Below are positions 53,515 to 63,774 of a DNA stretch of 64,000 bases, piece after piece (within the stretch, counting starts at the first letter, position 1; every line of letters begins with the position of its first letter). The DNA is from Corynebacterium hansenii (GTDB taxonomy: Bacteria; Actinomycetota; Actinomycetes; Mycobacteriales; Mycobacteriaceae), in NCBI RefSeq assembly GCF_030408795.1, contig NZ_CP047211.1, forward strand, positions 1,116,001-1,180,000, given 5' to 3'. The notes beneath the pieces were generated by a model. That model was not told the DNA's origin and searched no databases. It saw only the letters and a program-made list of their open reading frames with translations. The position numbers and the translations under genes are program-made.

Positions 53515-56500
53515 TGATTGACCTGGAAACCCTCCGCGGCATCCTCGCCGAAGAACTCGGCGTGAGCCCGGCCGACATCGGCGCCGGCGATGATCTGGTG
53601 AACCTCGGCCTCGATTCCCTCGGCGTGATCGGGATCAGCGAGGAACTCCGCCGCAGAGGTTGCGGCGTCCACTATTCGGCCCTGGTGCTGGAGCCGACGC
53701 CCGAAGCGTGGTTGCGGATCATCGGCGAATCCGCCGCCGCCGAAGGTGGGGCGGACCCCTCGGGCGGGATGACCGTCCCCGGTGGCGCGGACGAGGATGA
53801 TGGCGAGCCTTTCCCCATGGCTCCCATGCAGCACGCCTACTGGGTGGGACGGCGCGACGACCTCGGCCTCGGTGGAGTCGCGGCGCACCTCTACGTCGAG
53901 TTCGATGGCGGGGGAATCGACGCCGCGGCGCTGGAGCGCGCCGCCCGCGCCCTCATCGACCTGCACCCGATGCTCCGCACCCGGGCGCTCGGCGACGGGC
54001 GGCAGCGGGTGCTGCCCGCCTCGCCCGGGCCGGCCCTGACCATCGACGACGCGACCTGCCTGCCCGAAGAGGAGATCGAGCGGCGGCTGCGGGAAAAGCG
54101 GGAGGCGAAGAGCCACCAGAAACTCGAGGTGGATGCCGGCGAGGTCATCGACCTCACCCTCACGCTGCTGCCGGGGGACCGCCATCGCCTGCACGTCGAC
54201 GTCGACATGTTCGCCTGCGACGCGATGAGCTACCGCACGCTCCTGGACGACCTCATGCGCATCTACCGGAGCGAGCTGGCGCACGGGACGGAGCCCGCCG
54301 ACGGCGACGACGACCGCACCGTCCCCGAGCGACCCGGCGTGACGTACCGGGAGTACCGCCTGGCCATGGCGGATTCCGGCGGACCGGACGCGGAGGACGC
54401 GCGGTACTGGGAAACGCGGGTGCCCGAACTGCCGCCGCCCCCCGCCCTGCCCTTCGTCGAGGAGGCCCGGCGCGCCGACCCCCGGCGCAGCATCCGGCTC
54501 GAGCACAGGGTCGGGGCACTCGACGCGGCCCGGTTCGGCGATGCGGCCCACGCCGCGGGCGTGACGCCGGCGATGGTGCTGGCCACGTTGTTCACCGAGG
54601 TCATCGCCCGCTGGTCGACGCAGCGGAGGTTCCTGCTCAACGTGCCGTTGTTCGCCCGCGAGCAGGTGCACCCGGACATCGGCGGCGTCGTCGGCGACTT
54701 CACGAACTCCGTGATCGTCGGGGTGGACGCGGATCCGGGAGCATCGTTCCTCGACCGCGTCCGGGCGCTGTCCCGCGAAGTCCATCTCGCGGCCTCGCAC
54801 TCGACGGTGACGGGGCTCGACGTGCTCCGGTCGCTCGGCGCCCACCGGGGCGAGCCGGTCATGGCCTCGGTGGTGTTCACGTCCGGCCTCGATCTCGGCG
54901 AGGTCTTCTCGAGCCGGGTCCGGGACATCGCCGGCGATCCCGTGCACATCCTTTCGCAGGGCCCGCAGGTCGACATCGACGCCCAGGTCGTGGAATTGGA
55001 CGGGGGACTGTTGGTCAACTGGGACGTCCGGCGCGATTGCCTGCCCGAGGGCGTCATCGGCGACATGTTCGGCGCGTTCACGCGCCTGCTCGACGCGGTC
55101 GCCCGCGATGTCCCGGACTGGAACCGCCCGCTGTCGGTGCCGCTGCCCCCGGCGCAGGCCTCGCGCCGGGCGGCCATCGCCCGCGACTCGGCCGATGGCG
55201 GCGCCGCGATCGGGCGGCGGACGCTGCACCGGGAGTTCCTGCGCCGCGCGGAGGAGGCCCCGGAGCGGGTCGCGGCCGTGTCCGCGGACGGCGCCGTCTC
55301 CTACGGCGAATTGGCGGACGGAGCCGCGGCGCTGGCGGCCGAACTGCGCCGTCGAGGGGTCCGATCGGGAGACGTCGTCGCAGTGTCCCTGCCCCGGGGA
55401 GTCGGCCAGATCACCGCGATCCTGGCCGTCCTCATGGCGGGCGCCGCCTACCTGCCCATCGGCGTCGGGCAGCCGGGTCCGCGCCGGGATGCGATTCTGC
55501 GGAGCGGCGGTGCCCGGCACGTCATCGCCGATCCGGCCCGCATCGGCGAACTGCCCCCGGAGGTCGCCGTCGTCGATCCCGCGGCCGTCCCGGACGGGGC
55601 GGCGGATGGCGTGGACGCCGGCGCGGGGCCGGAGGACCTGGCCTACGTGCTGTTCACCTCGGGTTCCACCGGCGAGCCCAAGGGGGTGGAGGTCGCTCAT
55701 GGCGCGGCGGCCCACACCATCGACGCGATCGCGTCGAGGTTCGGGTGCGGGCCGGAGGACCGGACCATCGCCCTGTCGGCGTTCGACTTCGACCTCTCCG
55801 TCCTGGATCTGATGCTCCCGCTGTCCGTCGGCGGCGCCGTGGTGCTCGTCGGCGAGGAGTCGACCCGCGACGCGGCGGAATGGGCGCGTCTGATCCGCGA
55901 GCACTCCGTCACCGTCGTCAATGCCGCGCCCGGGCTGGTGGGGATGCTCCACGACATCGCGTCGGACGACGAGCTGGCGGGCGTCCGGCTGATCCTCACC
56001 GGAGGTGACCGGGTGCCGCCGTCGTTGGGCCGCGCCCTGTCGAGGCGCGTCCCGGGGCTCCGGTTCATCGCCATGGGCGGCGCCACCGAAGCGGCGATCC
56101 ACTCCACCCGCGAGGAGGTGGGGCCCGATTACCCGGACGACTTCGCGTCGGTCCCGTACGGGCTGCCTCTGGACGGGGTCCAGCTGAAGGTGGTGAACGA
56201 ACGCGGCGAGGAATGCCCCGATCACGTGATCGGCGAAGTGTGGATCGGCGGCGCCGCCGTCGCGCGGGGCTACCGCGGCATGCCGGAATTGACCGCCCGG
56301 AAGTTCATCCGGTCCGGTTCCGTGGATTGGTATCGCACGGGCGATCTGGGCCGCGTGCTGCCCGACGGGCGCGTGGAGTTCATCGGCCGCGCCGACGGTC
56401 AGCTGAAGATCCGCGGCTACCGCGTCGAGCTGGGCGAGGTGGAGGCGGCGCTCGAATCTCTGCCCGGGGTTTCCGGTGCCGCGGCGACCGGGGCCGATGG

Positions 56501-57017
56501 CGCGATCGTCGCGGCGATCGTGCCGGCGCCGGATGCCGGGCGTGTGCCCACCGGCGCCGAGGCGCGCGCGGCGCTGGCGGGGATCGTGCCGGAGTACATG
56601 ATCCCGGATGCGATCGCCGTCATCGAGGAGCTGCCCGTGACCGCCAACGGCAAGAAGGACCGGGCCGCCGTGTCCGCGCTGGTCGACCGTGGGCCGCGCG
56701 GCGTCGCCGAGCCCCCGGACGGTCCGGTCGAGTCGGCGGTGGCCTACCTGTTCGGGGCCCTGACCGGGGCCGGCGGCTGTTCCGCCGCGGACGATTTCTT
56801 CGACGTCGGCGGCAACTCGATCCTGGCCACGACCCTGACCGCCCAGATCCGCGAGCTTCTCGACGCCGCGGCGTTCTCGGTCGCGGACGTTTTCGAGGCG
56901 CGGACGGTGCGCGGCATCGCCGCGCGGGTGAGCGAGTCCGGCCGATCGCCGGGGGACGTCGCCGCGATGGCGGCGATGCTGATGGAGTTCGCCGATGGCG
57001 GGGAGGACGCGCGATGA
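53514..57017 (+). CDS. mbtB: MbtB-like phenyloxazoline synthase: ArCP-Cy-A-PCP
   Basis: A 1167-residue synthetase with the MbtB domain order. An N-terminal aryl carrier domain has NLGLDSLG (Ser35), to be loaded with salicylate. A cyclization domain carries the DxxxxD motif DMFACD (231-236), which condenses and cyclises Ser/Thr to an oxazoline. The adenylation domain has FTSGSTGEPKG (714-724) and MGGATEAAIHS, typical of cyclising modules. Its pocket reads roughly D-L-L-N-L-G-M-I-H-K, near the known threonine code. The carrier domain has DVGGNSILATT (Ser1102). M. tuberculosis MbtB ends in a thioesterase that is lacking here; a free thioesterase lies downstream. The ATG overlaps the preceding stop (TAATG) by one base. 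Confidence 0.9.
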   Translation: MIDLETLRGILAEELGVSPADIGAGDDLVNLGLDSLGVIGISEELRRRGCGVHYSALVLEPTPEAWLRIIGESAAAEGGADPSGGMTVPGGADEDDGEPFPMAPMQHAYWVGRRDDLGLGGVAAHLYVEFDGGGIDAAALERAARALIDLHPMLRTRALGDGRQRVLPASPGPALTIDDATCLPEEEIERRLREKREAKSHQKLEVDAGEVIDLTLTLLPGDRHRLHVDVDMFACDAMSYRTLLDDLMRIYRSELAHGTEPADGDDDRTVPERPGVTYREYRLAMADSGGPDAEDARYWETRVPELPPPPALPFVEEARRADPRRSIRLEHRVGALDAARFGDAAHAAGVTPAMVLATLFTEVIARWSTQRRFLLNVPLFAREQVHPDIGGVVGDFTNSVIVGVDADPGASFLDRVRALSREVHLAASHSTVTGLDVLRSLGAHRGEPVMASVVFTSGLDLGEVFSSRVRDIAGDPVHILSQGPQVDIDAQVVELDGGLLVNWDVRRDCLPEGVIGDMFGAFTRLLDAVARDVPDWNRPLSVPLPPAQASRRAAIARDSADGGAAIGRRTLHREFLRRAEEAPERVAAVSADGAVSYGELADGAAALAAELRRRGVRSGDVVAVSLPRGVGQITAILAVLMAGAAYLPIGVGQPGPRRDAILRSGGARHVIADPARIGELPPEVAVVDPAAVPDGAADGVDAGAGPEDLAYVLFTSGSTGEPKGVEVAHGAAAHTIDAIASRFGCGPEDRTIALSAFDFDLSVLDLMLPLSVGGAVVLVGEESTRDAAEWARLIREHSVTVVNAAPGLVGMLHDIASDDELAGVRLILTGGDRVPPSLGRALSRRVPGLRFIAMGGATEAAIHSTREEVGPDYPDDFASVPYGLPLDGVQLKVVNERGEECPDHVIGEVWIGGAAVARGYRGMPELTARKFIRSGSVDWYRTGDLGRVLPDGRVEFIGRADGQLKIRGYRVELGEVEAALESLPGVSGAAATGADGAIVAAIVPAPDAGRVPTGAEARAALAGIVPEYMIPDAIAVIEELPVTANGKKDRAAVSALVDRGPRGVAEPPDGPVESAVAYLFGALTGAGGCSAADDFFDVGGNSILATTLTAQIRELLDAAAFSVADVFEARTVRGIAARVSESGRSPGDVAAMAAMLMEFADGGEDAR

Positions 57018-60000
57018 GGGACCTGGAAGAGGTGCGGCGGCTGATGGCCCGGCACCGCGGCGAATCCGGCACGGTGGCCGACCGCCCGGCCCGGTCGCTG
57101 CCGGATCGGGCGCCCGCGTCGGCGGCGCAGAAATCGGTGTGGCTGGCCTCGGCGCTCGACCCGGACGACGTGTCGTACAACCTCTGCCTGAAGTTCACCT
57201 TCGAGGGCCGCATCGACGCCGAAGCGCTCGCGGGGGCCTTCGGGGATCTCGTCGACAGGCACGAAGTGCTGCGCACGACGTACCACGCAGACGACGAAGG
57301 AGCCCTGCAACAGCGCATCCACGCCGACCTCGAACCGGAGATCACCCGGCACGCGATGCCGCCGGGCGACGCGGGCGACGCCGCCGTCGATGCGCTGGCC
57401 GCCGAGCAGGTCCGCCGGCCCTTCGACCTGGCGGCGCAGTCGCCGCTGCGCCTGGCCATCTGCGAACGGGGCCCCGGGCGGGTGGATGCGGTGATGGTGA
57501 TCCAGCACATCGCCTGGGACGGGATGACCATGCCCGTGCTGGCCCGGGACGTCGCCCGCGCGTATCGGCTGCGCACCGGCCGGCCCACCGAGGGGGACGG
57601 CTCCGTCCCGCCGTTGGCCGTCCAGGTCGCCGACTTCGCGGAATGGGAGGCGACCCATCCGGACGCTTCCGGAGAGGACCATTGGCGTTCCGTGTTCCCG
57701 GACGGTGTGCCGCAGATGAGGCCGATGCTCGGCGGGGCCGCGGATGCTCCCCCGAACGCCGGTGGACGGGTCGACGCGGTGCTTCCCGACGACGCCGCGC
57801 GGGCGCTGACGGCCATCGCGGAGGAGTCGTCGGTGACCCCGTTCGCCGTGTTCCTCGCGGCGCATCATCTGGTGCTGCGCGCGGTGACCGGGGCGCGGGA
57901 CACGGTGACCGGCACGACGGTGGCCAACCGGGAGGCCGTCGGCGCGGATGAGCTGATCGGCAACTTCAGCAACCAGGTGCCCATCCGGATCTCGGACGGG
58001 GGAGCGGAGACGTTCGGCGATCTGGTGCTGCGGGCCGCACGGTCCATCACCGGCGCGATGTCGGCGAAATCCGTCCCCTTCGATCGGATCGCCGCCATCG
58101 CGGGGGTCGACCGGGCGGCGGGGGAGACCCTGTTCCCGGTGCTCGTCCTCTTCCTCCACGAGGGCATCGCCGGGCCGCGGCTGCCGGGCGCGGAGACCTC
58201 GTGGGAGCTGGTCCACGCCGATGCCGCGCTCCACGCGGTGGCCACGGAGGCGTTCATGCACCCGGGCCGGGTGGAGGTCCAGATGACCCACCGCCTGGAC
58301 TCCGTGTCGGCCGAGGGGGCGCGGGCCCTGCAACGGGCGTTGGCCGCGGTGCTGTCGAACGCGGGCGCCGACGTGCCGACGGAGGAATTGGCGCAGGTGG
58401 CGCGGGCCGAGATCGAGTCGGCCGCCGCGCCCGCCTCCGCGATGGGCCGGGGCCGCCGGGTGCCGGTCGAGCCCGGCGACGTCGACGCGATGATCCGCGC
58501 GGCGTCGGCCGCGTCCCCGGATGCGGTGGCGGTGGTCGCGGAGGACCGCACTCTCACCTACGCCGAGTTCGATGCGCGGGTCTCGGCCTTGGCCGCGCGG
58601 CTCGCGGAGGCGGGGGCGCGCGCCGGCGAGATCGTCGCCGTCGTCGCCGAACGCGGTTCGTGGCTGCCCTGCGCGATCGCCGCCGTGATCCGCACGGGCG
58701 CGGCGGTGGTCCCGGTGGATCCCCGGTACCCCGCCGAGCGGATCCGGATGATGCTCGACGACGCCGCACCCGCGGCCATCGTCCGCGCCGGCGATGTCCC
58801 GCTGCCGGACACGGCGGCCGCGATCGTCGAAGTGGAGCGTATCGATGAGGAGGGGCCGGAAGCCGGAACGCCCGAATTCGTTCCGGCGCGGCCCATCCGC
58901 GGCGACGACCCGGTCTACCTCATTTACACGTCGGGGACGACGGGCCGGCCCAAGGGAGTGGTCAACCACCACCGGGGCGTCGCGTCCCATCTGCAGTGGA
59001 TGGCCCGCACCTTCGGCGACGGCCCGATCCGGATGCTGCACAAGGCGCCGATCTCGTTCGACGTGGGCATGGGCGAAGTGCTGCTGGCCCTGACTTCCGG
59101 GGGCACGGCCGTGATTCCCCCGGCCGATTGGTGGGCGGGGGACGCCGAGGGCCTTGCCTCGATGATCGAGGAACACCGGGTCACGGTGCTGTCGCTGGTG
59201 CCCGGCCTGCTGCGCGAGCTGCTCGCGGCGGGCGCGGCCGGGCGGCTGAGGACGCTGCGCCACCTGCTGCTCGGCGGCGAAGCGGTGCCCACCGATCTCG
59301 CGCGCCGGGCGAGGGCGGAGATCGGCTGCCGCGTGCACGGCCTCTACGGCCCGAGCGAAACTGCGATGGACGTCGCCTGGGTGGAATACGGCGATGATTT
59401 CCCGGAGGACGGCTTCCTGCTCGGCGCCGCCGAGGACAACAACGACCTCCACGTCCTGGACGAAAACCTGCGGGAGCTGCCCGTCGGCGAGGCCGGCGAG
59501 CTGTGCATCGGCGGGGTGCAGGTCGGCCACGGGTATCACGGGGCCCCGGACGCCACCGCGGATGCCTTCGTGGACGACCCCTTCGAACCCGGCGGAACCC
59601 TGTACCGCACCGGCGACGTGGCGAAATGGGGAGCCGACGGCATGCTGCGCTTCCTCGGCCGCATCGGCGACCAGGTGAAGATCCGGGGCAACAGGGTGGA
59701 ACTGCTCGACATCGACGCGGCGCTGTGCAGGGTGCACGGGGTCGCGGCCGGCGCGTGCCGGCTCTTCGGGGTAACCGGCGCACCGGCGCGGCTCGTGGGC
59801 TACGTGGTCGCGGCCGACGGCGGAAAGCCGGACGAGCGCGCCATTCTCGCGGAGCTGGCCCGGGCCCTGCCCGCGTACATGGTGCCCGGGACGATCGTCG
59901 CAGTGGATTCCCTCCCCACGACCGCGACCGGGAAACTCGACCGCGCGGCCCTGCCGGAACGCCCGGGCGCACATGCCGGCGGAGGCGACGCCGACGAACC

Positions 60001-62965
60001 GCGCGGGGCGGCCGAGCTGGCCGTCGCCGATGCGTTCGCGCGCGCCATCGGGAAGGATGTCCGGCCGACCGCGCAGTCCGGGCTGATCGAGCTCGGGGGC
60101 GATTCCATCACGGCGATCCGCGCGATCTCGCTGTTGCGCCGCAGCGGCTGGGAGGCCGAGGTGCGCGACATCCTCGGCGGCGGGACCGTCCGCACCGTGG
60201 CCGCCGCCGCGCGGCCGGTGTCCGCGACGGATCCCGCCGACGGGGCGGACGGCGGGGGATTCGCCGCGCCGGCCCCCGTCCATCCGTTGGCCGCGGCGCT
60301 GCTGGAGTCGGCCCCCGGCGGCGGTGGCCTGTGCCAGGCGCGGCTGCTGACCGCGCCGGCGGATTTCGGCGCGGAACGGCTGTCGGAGGTTCTGCAACGC
60401 CTGGCCGGGCTCCACCCCGTCCTCTCCCGCGCGGTGGCCGACGACGGCGGATGGCCGATGTTCGCGGAGCCGTCCGCCGGCGCCGAACCATTCACGATGG
60501 CGGAGGCGGAGGCGGAGGTCGCCGCCGCGGACGGGGTCGGGGAACTGATCGCGGAGCTCGCCTCCCGGCTCGATCCCGCCCGCGGGACGATGCTCGCCGG
60601 CGCGGTGGCCGAACTTCCCGCCGGGCGCCGCATCGTGCTGGTCGCCCATCACCTCGTCGTCGACGCGGTGTCCTGGGAGACCCTCATCGACGACTTCCGC
60701 GATCTCCGCGGCGTCGCAAAGCACACCGCCGCCGACCGCCGGCCGGAAGCGGCCGTCGCGGACCATGCGCGCCGCCTGCGCGCCGCCACACTGTCGGGCG
60801 AATTCGACGAAGATCTCGCGGCCTGGGAGAAGATCGCCGCGGACGCATCGGGGACGCTGGCCATCGACCCGGCCCGCGACACCGAAGCGACGGTCGACAT
60901 CGCGGAGATCACCATGCCCGAAGCGTCGTCCGCCGCACTCGCCGGCGGCGTGGAGCGGGCCTTCGGGTGCCGCGGGCAGGACCTGCTCATCGCCGGGCTG
61001 TCCATGGCGCTGCGCCGGCTGGGCCTCGACGCCGACGGCACGGTCGGGCTGACCCTCGAATCCCACGGCCGCGACGCGACCGGCTCCGTGCCACCGGTGC
61101 CGCCCGATGCGGTGGGATGGTTCACCGCCGCGTACCCCGTCGCGGTGGAGGTCGGCGACGGCCTCGACCCCGTCGCCGCGGTGCACGCCGTGCGCCGGGC
61201 CCGCCGGCGCCTGCCCGATGACGTCCACGTCCACGGCTGCGCCATATGGCTGGGCGGGCGACCGGCGCCCCGGCCCATCGCCTGCCTGAACCACCTCGGG
61301 ACCGTCGCCTCCGATGTCCCGGAAGGGGACTTCGCGCCCGCCCCGGAAGCCCCCGCCCTCATCGGCGCGGCCGATGCGTCGGCGCCGCTGCCCAACGTCA
61401 TCGACGTGATGTCGCACGTCGGCGCGGACGGGCTGCTGGCCGCGACCATCAGGGTCGCCGCGAAGGTGCCCGGCGCACCCGGCGCCGCGGACGTCGGCCG
61501 GGAGCTCGGGGCCGCGCTGGCGGACATCGCGGCCGCGGCGGCGACGGGGGATGCCCGGCGCGCACCCGCCGATTTCACCGCCCCCGGCATCACGGACGCC
61601 GACGTCCGCGCCTGGGGCGGCGAGATCGAGGACGTGCTGCCGCTGACGCCGATGCAGGAAGGGCTGATGCTTTCGTCGCTGACCTCGGGCGATCCCGCGG
61701 GATACGCGGTGCAGACGCCGCTGCGCGTGCGCGGCCGCGTCGATGCCGCGGCGCTGGGCCGAGCCGTCGGCGCCGTGCTGCGGCGGTTCCCCAACCTGCG
61801 CATCCAACCCGCGGCCACGGTGGACGGCACCCCGGTGGGCGTCGTCAGGCCCTGCGGCGCGTTCGGCTGCCGGGTCCGCGACGCGAACCGGGCCCCCGAC
61901 CTCATCGCCGCCGACGCCGCCGAGGGATTCGACTTCGCCGCCGCGCCCCTGCTGCGGGTCACGGTCGCGCACCCCGGCGACGGCGCAGACGGCGAGACGC
62001 TGGTGCTCATCTCGGCCCACCACATCCTCACCGACGGCTGGACCGGGCAGCTGCTGCCCGTGGCCATCTTCGCCGAATACGCCCGCGAGATCGGGGCCGA
62101 CCCGGGCGCCGGCCGCATCGGCGACCCCGGGGCGTTCCCGGCGCTGCTCGAGGCGATCGCGGAAGACGGGCCGGAGGCCCGGAGGGCCTGGGAAGCCAGG
62201 CTGCGCGGGGTCGCCCCGGCGCTGGTCGGGCCGGAGTCCACGCCCACCCGGGCGGGTCAGTCGTCGCGCATGAGCTCGGTCGGCCAGGACGTCGTGGACC
62301 GGCTCCACGCGGTCACCCGCCGACTCGGGGTCACCCCGGCCGTCGCCTACCAGGCGGCGTGGGCGCGGACCCTCGGGATCGTCCTCGGCAGGGGCGACGT
62401 CGTGTTCGGGGAGGTCGTGTCCGGGCGGGATCCCTCCATCGCCGGAGTGGCGGAGGGCATCGGCTGCTTCGCCAACCTCGTCGCCGTCCCGGCGTCGGTC
62501 GACCCCTCCGGCACCTGGGCCGGCGCGCTGGCGCAGATGCGCGACGAGCGCCTGCCGCTGCTGGGCCACGACCATTTCCCCATGACCCGGGCGCTGTCCG
62601 TCACGGGCGCGCGCCGGTTGTTCGACACCATGTTCGTGCACCAGTCCTACCCCCCGCACCAGGACCGGCTCGCGTCGATCCTGGAGTCCTGCGGGTTGGG
62701 CCACGTCGGCACCGACCCGGGCGGCACCACGGACAACGCGGCGCTGCTGATGGTGTTCCCCGGGGACTCCGTCATCGGGGGAGCGGGGACCCGGTTCCTG
62801 TTCACCTTCGCCGCGGGCGTCATCGACGACGCCGCGGCGGAGGTCATCGAAAAGCTCTTCCTCGGGTGCGTGCGCGCCATCGCCGACGCCCCGGACGCGG
62901 CGATCGCGGACGGGCCCGTGCCCGACGAATTCGATGCCATGGCCCTCGGGGGAATTCTCCGCTGA
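57014..62965 (+). CDS. MbtE-like NRPS: C-A-PCP-E-C
   Basis: A 1983-residue synthetase, about 300 residues longer than M. tuberculosis MbtE. The first condensation domain has QHIAWDG (164-170), Gln in place of the first His but the second, catalytic His kept. The adenylation domain has YTSGTTGRPKG (638-648), YGPSETAMD and KIRGNRVEL; its pocket (about D-V-G-S-L-G-L-M-D-K) I cannot assign. The carrier has LGGDSIT (Ser1031). A full epimerization domain follows with HHLVVDAVSW (1212), LESHGRD, VGWFTAAYPV and CLNHLGTV. A second condensation domain has LPLTPMQEGLMLSS and HHILTDGW (1669). It ends there with no partner module, so the last C must act on a carrier in another protein. Confidence 0.85.
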   Translation: MRDLEEVRRLMARHRGESGTVADRPARSLPDRAPASAAQKSVWLASALDPDDVSYNLCLKFTFEGRIDAEALAGAFGDLVDRHEVLRTTYHADDEGALQQRIHADLEPEITRHAMPPGDAGDAAVDALAAEQVRRPFDLAAQSPLRLAICERGPGRVDAVMVIQHIAWDGMTMPVLARDVARAYRLRTGRPTEGDGSVPPLAVQVADFAEWEATHPDASGEDHWRSVFPDGVPQMRPMLGGAADAPPNAGGRVDAVLPDDAARALTAIAEESSVTPFAVFLAAHHLVLRAVTGARDTVTGTTVANREAVGADELIGNFSNQVPIRISDGGAETFGDLVLRAARSITGAMSAKSVPFDRIAAIAGVDRAAGETLFPVLVLFLHEGIAGPRLPGAETSWELVHADAALHAVATEAFMHPGRVEVQMTHRLDSVSAEGARALQRALAAVLSNAGADVPTEELAQVARAEIESAAAPASAMGRGRRVPVEPGDVDAMIRAASAASPDAVAVVAEDRTLTYAEFDARVSALAARLAEAGARAGEIVAVVAERGSWLPCAIAAVIRTGAAVVPVDPRYPAERIRMMLDDAAPAAIVRAGDVPLPDTAAAIVEVERIDEEGPEAGTPEFVPARPIRGDDPVYLIYTSGTTGRPKGVVNHHRGVASHLQWMARTFGDGPIRMLHKAPISFDVGMGEVLLALTSGGTAVIPPADWWAGDAEGLASMIEEHRVTVLSLVPGLLRELLAAGAAGRLRTLRHLLLGGEAVPTDLARRARAEIGCRVHGLYGPSETAMDVAWVEYGDDFPEDGFLLGAAEDNNDLHVLDENLRELPVGEAGELCIGGVQVGHGYHGAPDATADAFVDDPFEPGGTLYRTGDVAKWGADGMLRFLGRIGDQVKIRGNRVELLDIDAALCRVHGVAAGACRLFGVTGAPARLVGYVVAADGGKPDERAILAELARALPAYMVPGTIVAVDSLPTTATGKLDRAALPERPGAHAGGGDADEPRGAAELAVADAFARAIGKDVRPTAQSGLIELGGDSITAIRAISLLRRSGWEAEVRDILGGGTVRTVAAAARPVSATDPADGADGGGFAAPAPVHPLAAALLESAPGGGGLCQARLLTAPADFGAERLSEVLQRLAGLHPVLSRAVADDGGWPMFAEPSAGAEPFTMAEAEAEVAAADGVGELIAELASRLDPARGTMLAGAVAELPAGRRIVLVAHHLVVDAVSWETLIDDFRDLRGVAKHTAADRRPEAAVADHARRLRAATLSGEFDEDLAAWEKIAADASGTLAIDPARDTEATVDIAEITMPEASSAALAGGVERAFGCRGQDLLIAGLSMALRRLGLDADGTVGLTLESHGRDATGSVPPVPPDAVGWFTAAYPVAVEVGDGLDPVAAVHAVRRARRRLPDDVHVHGCAIWLGGRPAPRPIACLNHLGTVASDVPEGDFAPAPEAPALIGAADASAPLPNVIDVMSHVGADGLLAATIRVAAKVPGAPGAADVGRELGAALADIAAAAATGDARRAPADFTAPGITDADVRAWGGEIEDVLPLTPMQEGLMLSSLTSGDPAGYAVQTPLRVRGRVDAAALGRAVGAVLRRFPNLRIQPAATVDGTPVGVVRPCGAFGCRVRDANRAPDLIAADAAEGFDFAAAPLLRVTVAHPGDGADGETLVLISAHHILTDGWTGQLLPVAIFAEYAREIGADPGAGRIGDPGAFPALLEAIAEDGPEARRAWEARLRGVAPALVGPESTPTRAGQSSRMSSVGQDVVDRLHAVTRRLGVTPAVAYQAAWARTLGIVLGRGDVVFGEVVSGRDPSIAGVAEGIGCFANLVAVPASVDPSGTWAGALAQMRDERLPLLGHDHFPMTRALSVTGARRLFDTMFVHQSYPPHQDRLASILESCGLGHVGTDPGGTTDNAALLMVFPGDSVIGGAGTRFLFTFAAGVIDDAAAEVIEKLFLGCVRAIADAPDAAIADGPVPDEFDAMALGGILR

Positions 62966-63009
62966 CGGCCCTGACCGGGACCCGAATCACACACTTCGAA
63001 AGGAAAAAC

Positions 63010-63774
63010 ATGCAGACCCAGATCGGATCCGCTTGGCTGCGCCGCTTCGGGCGCGAAGCGGTGCGGGGGGCGACGCCCCTCGTGATCTGCCCCCACGCGG
63101 GCGGCGGGGCGGCGGCCTACCGGCCGTTGGCCGCGGCAATCGAGGAAGCGGCGCAGGGGGCGGTGGACGTCATCGCGCTGCAGTACCCGGGCCGCCAGGA
63201 CCGCATCGCCGACCCCGCCCCGGAGACCATCGGCGGCTACGCGGACGGCGCGCTCGCCGAGCTGCGCCCCCTGCTTTGCGACGGCCCGGCGCCCATCCTG
63301 TTCGGCCACAGCATGGGGTCGATGGTCGCCTTCGAGCTGGCGCGCCGCCTCGAGGAGGAGGGGGTCGCCGTGGGGCGCCTGTTCGTCTCCGGTGCCGTGG
63401 CGCCGTCGCGGGTGGCCGACCTGCCGCCCCATCCCACCGACGATGAAGGGCTGGCACGCCACCTGGCGGCGCTGCGCGGAACCGGCGGGGACGTGCTGGG
63501 CCACCCGGACATCATGCGGCTCGCGCTGCCGGCCCTGCGCGCCGACTACGCGGCCTTCGACCGCTACGAGACGGCCGGGGAGGCGCCGCTGGCCGCCCCC
63601 ATCAGCGCCTTCGGCGGCGAGGACGACGAACACGTCACGCCCGGCGACCTCTTCGGTTGGTCGGGGCACACCTGCGGCGGCTGCGACGTGCGGCTGTTCC
63701 CCGGCGGGCACTTCTACATCGACGACCGCGTCGGGGCCGTCGCCGCCGCCATCGTGGGACTGGTGCGGCCATGA
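63010..63774 (+). CDS. Type II thioesterase (MbtT-like)
   Basis: A 254-residue alpha/beta hydrolase of the GrsT/TesA family that removes wrong acyl groups from carrier domains. It has VICPHAGGGAAAYRPLA (oxyanion region), QYPGRQDR, the nucleophile elbow LFGHSMGSMVAFELAR (Ser101), a likely catalytic Asp in the GGEDDEHVT region, and the catalytic His234 in FPGGHFYID. It follows the NRPS by 44 bases with GAAAGGA before the ATG and overlaps the ketosynthase start by four bases. It may compensate for the thioesterase domain missing from the MbtB-like protein. Confidence 0.9.
   Translation: MQTQIGSAWLRRFGREAVRGATPLVICPHAGGGAAAYRPLAAAIEEAAQGAVDVIALQYPGRQDRIADPAPETIGGYADGALAELRPLLCDGPAPILFGHSMGSMVAFELARRLEEEGVAVGRLFVSGAVAPSRVADLPPHPTDDEGLARHLAALRGTGGDVLGHPDIMRLALPALRADYAAFDRYETAGEAPLAAPISAFGGEDDEHVTPGDLFGWSGHTCGGCDVRLFPGGHFYIDDRVGAVAAAIVGLVRP

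Noticed and set aside
56744..62704. 1986-codon minus-strand open frame opposite the MbtE-like gene
   Set aside because: Same reason: the plus strand encodes complete NRPS core motifs, the minus frame encodes none.
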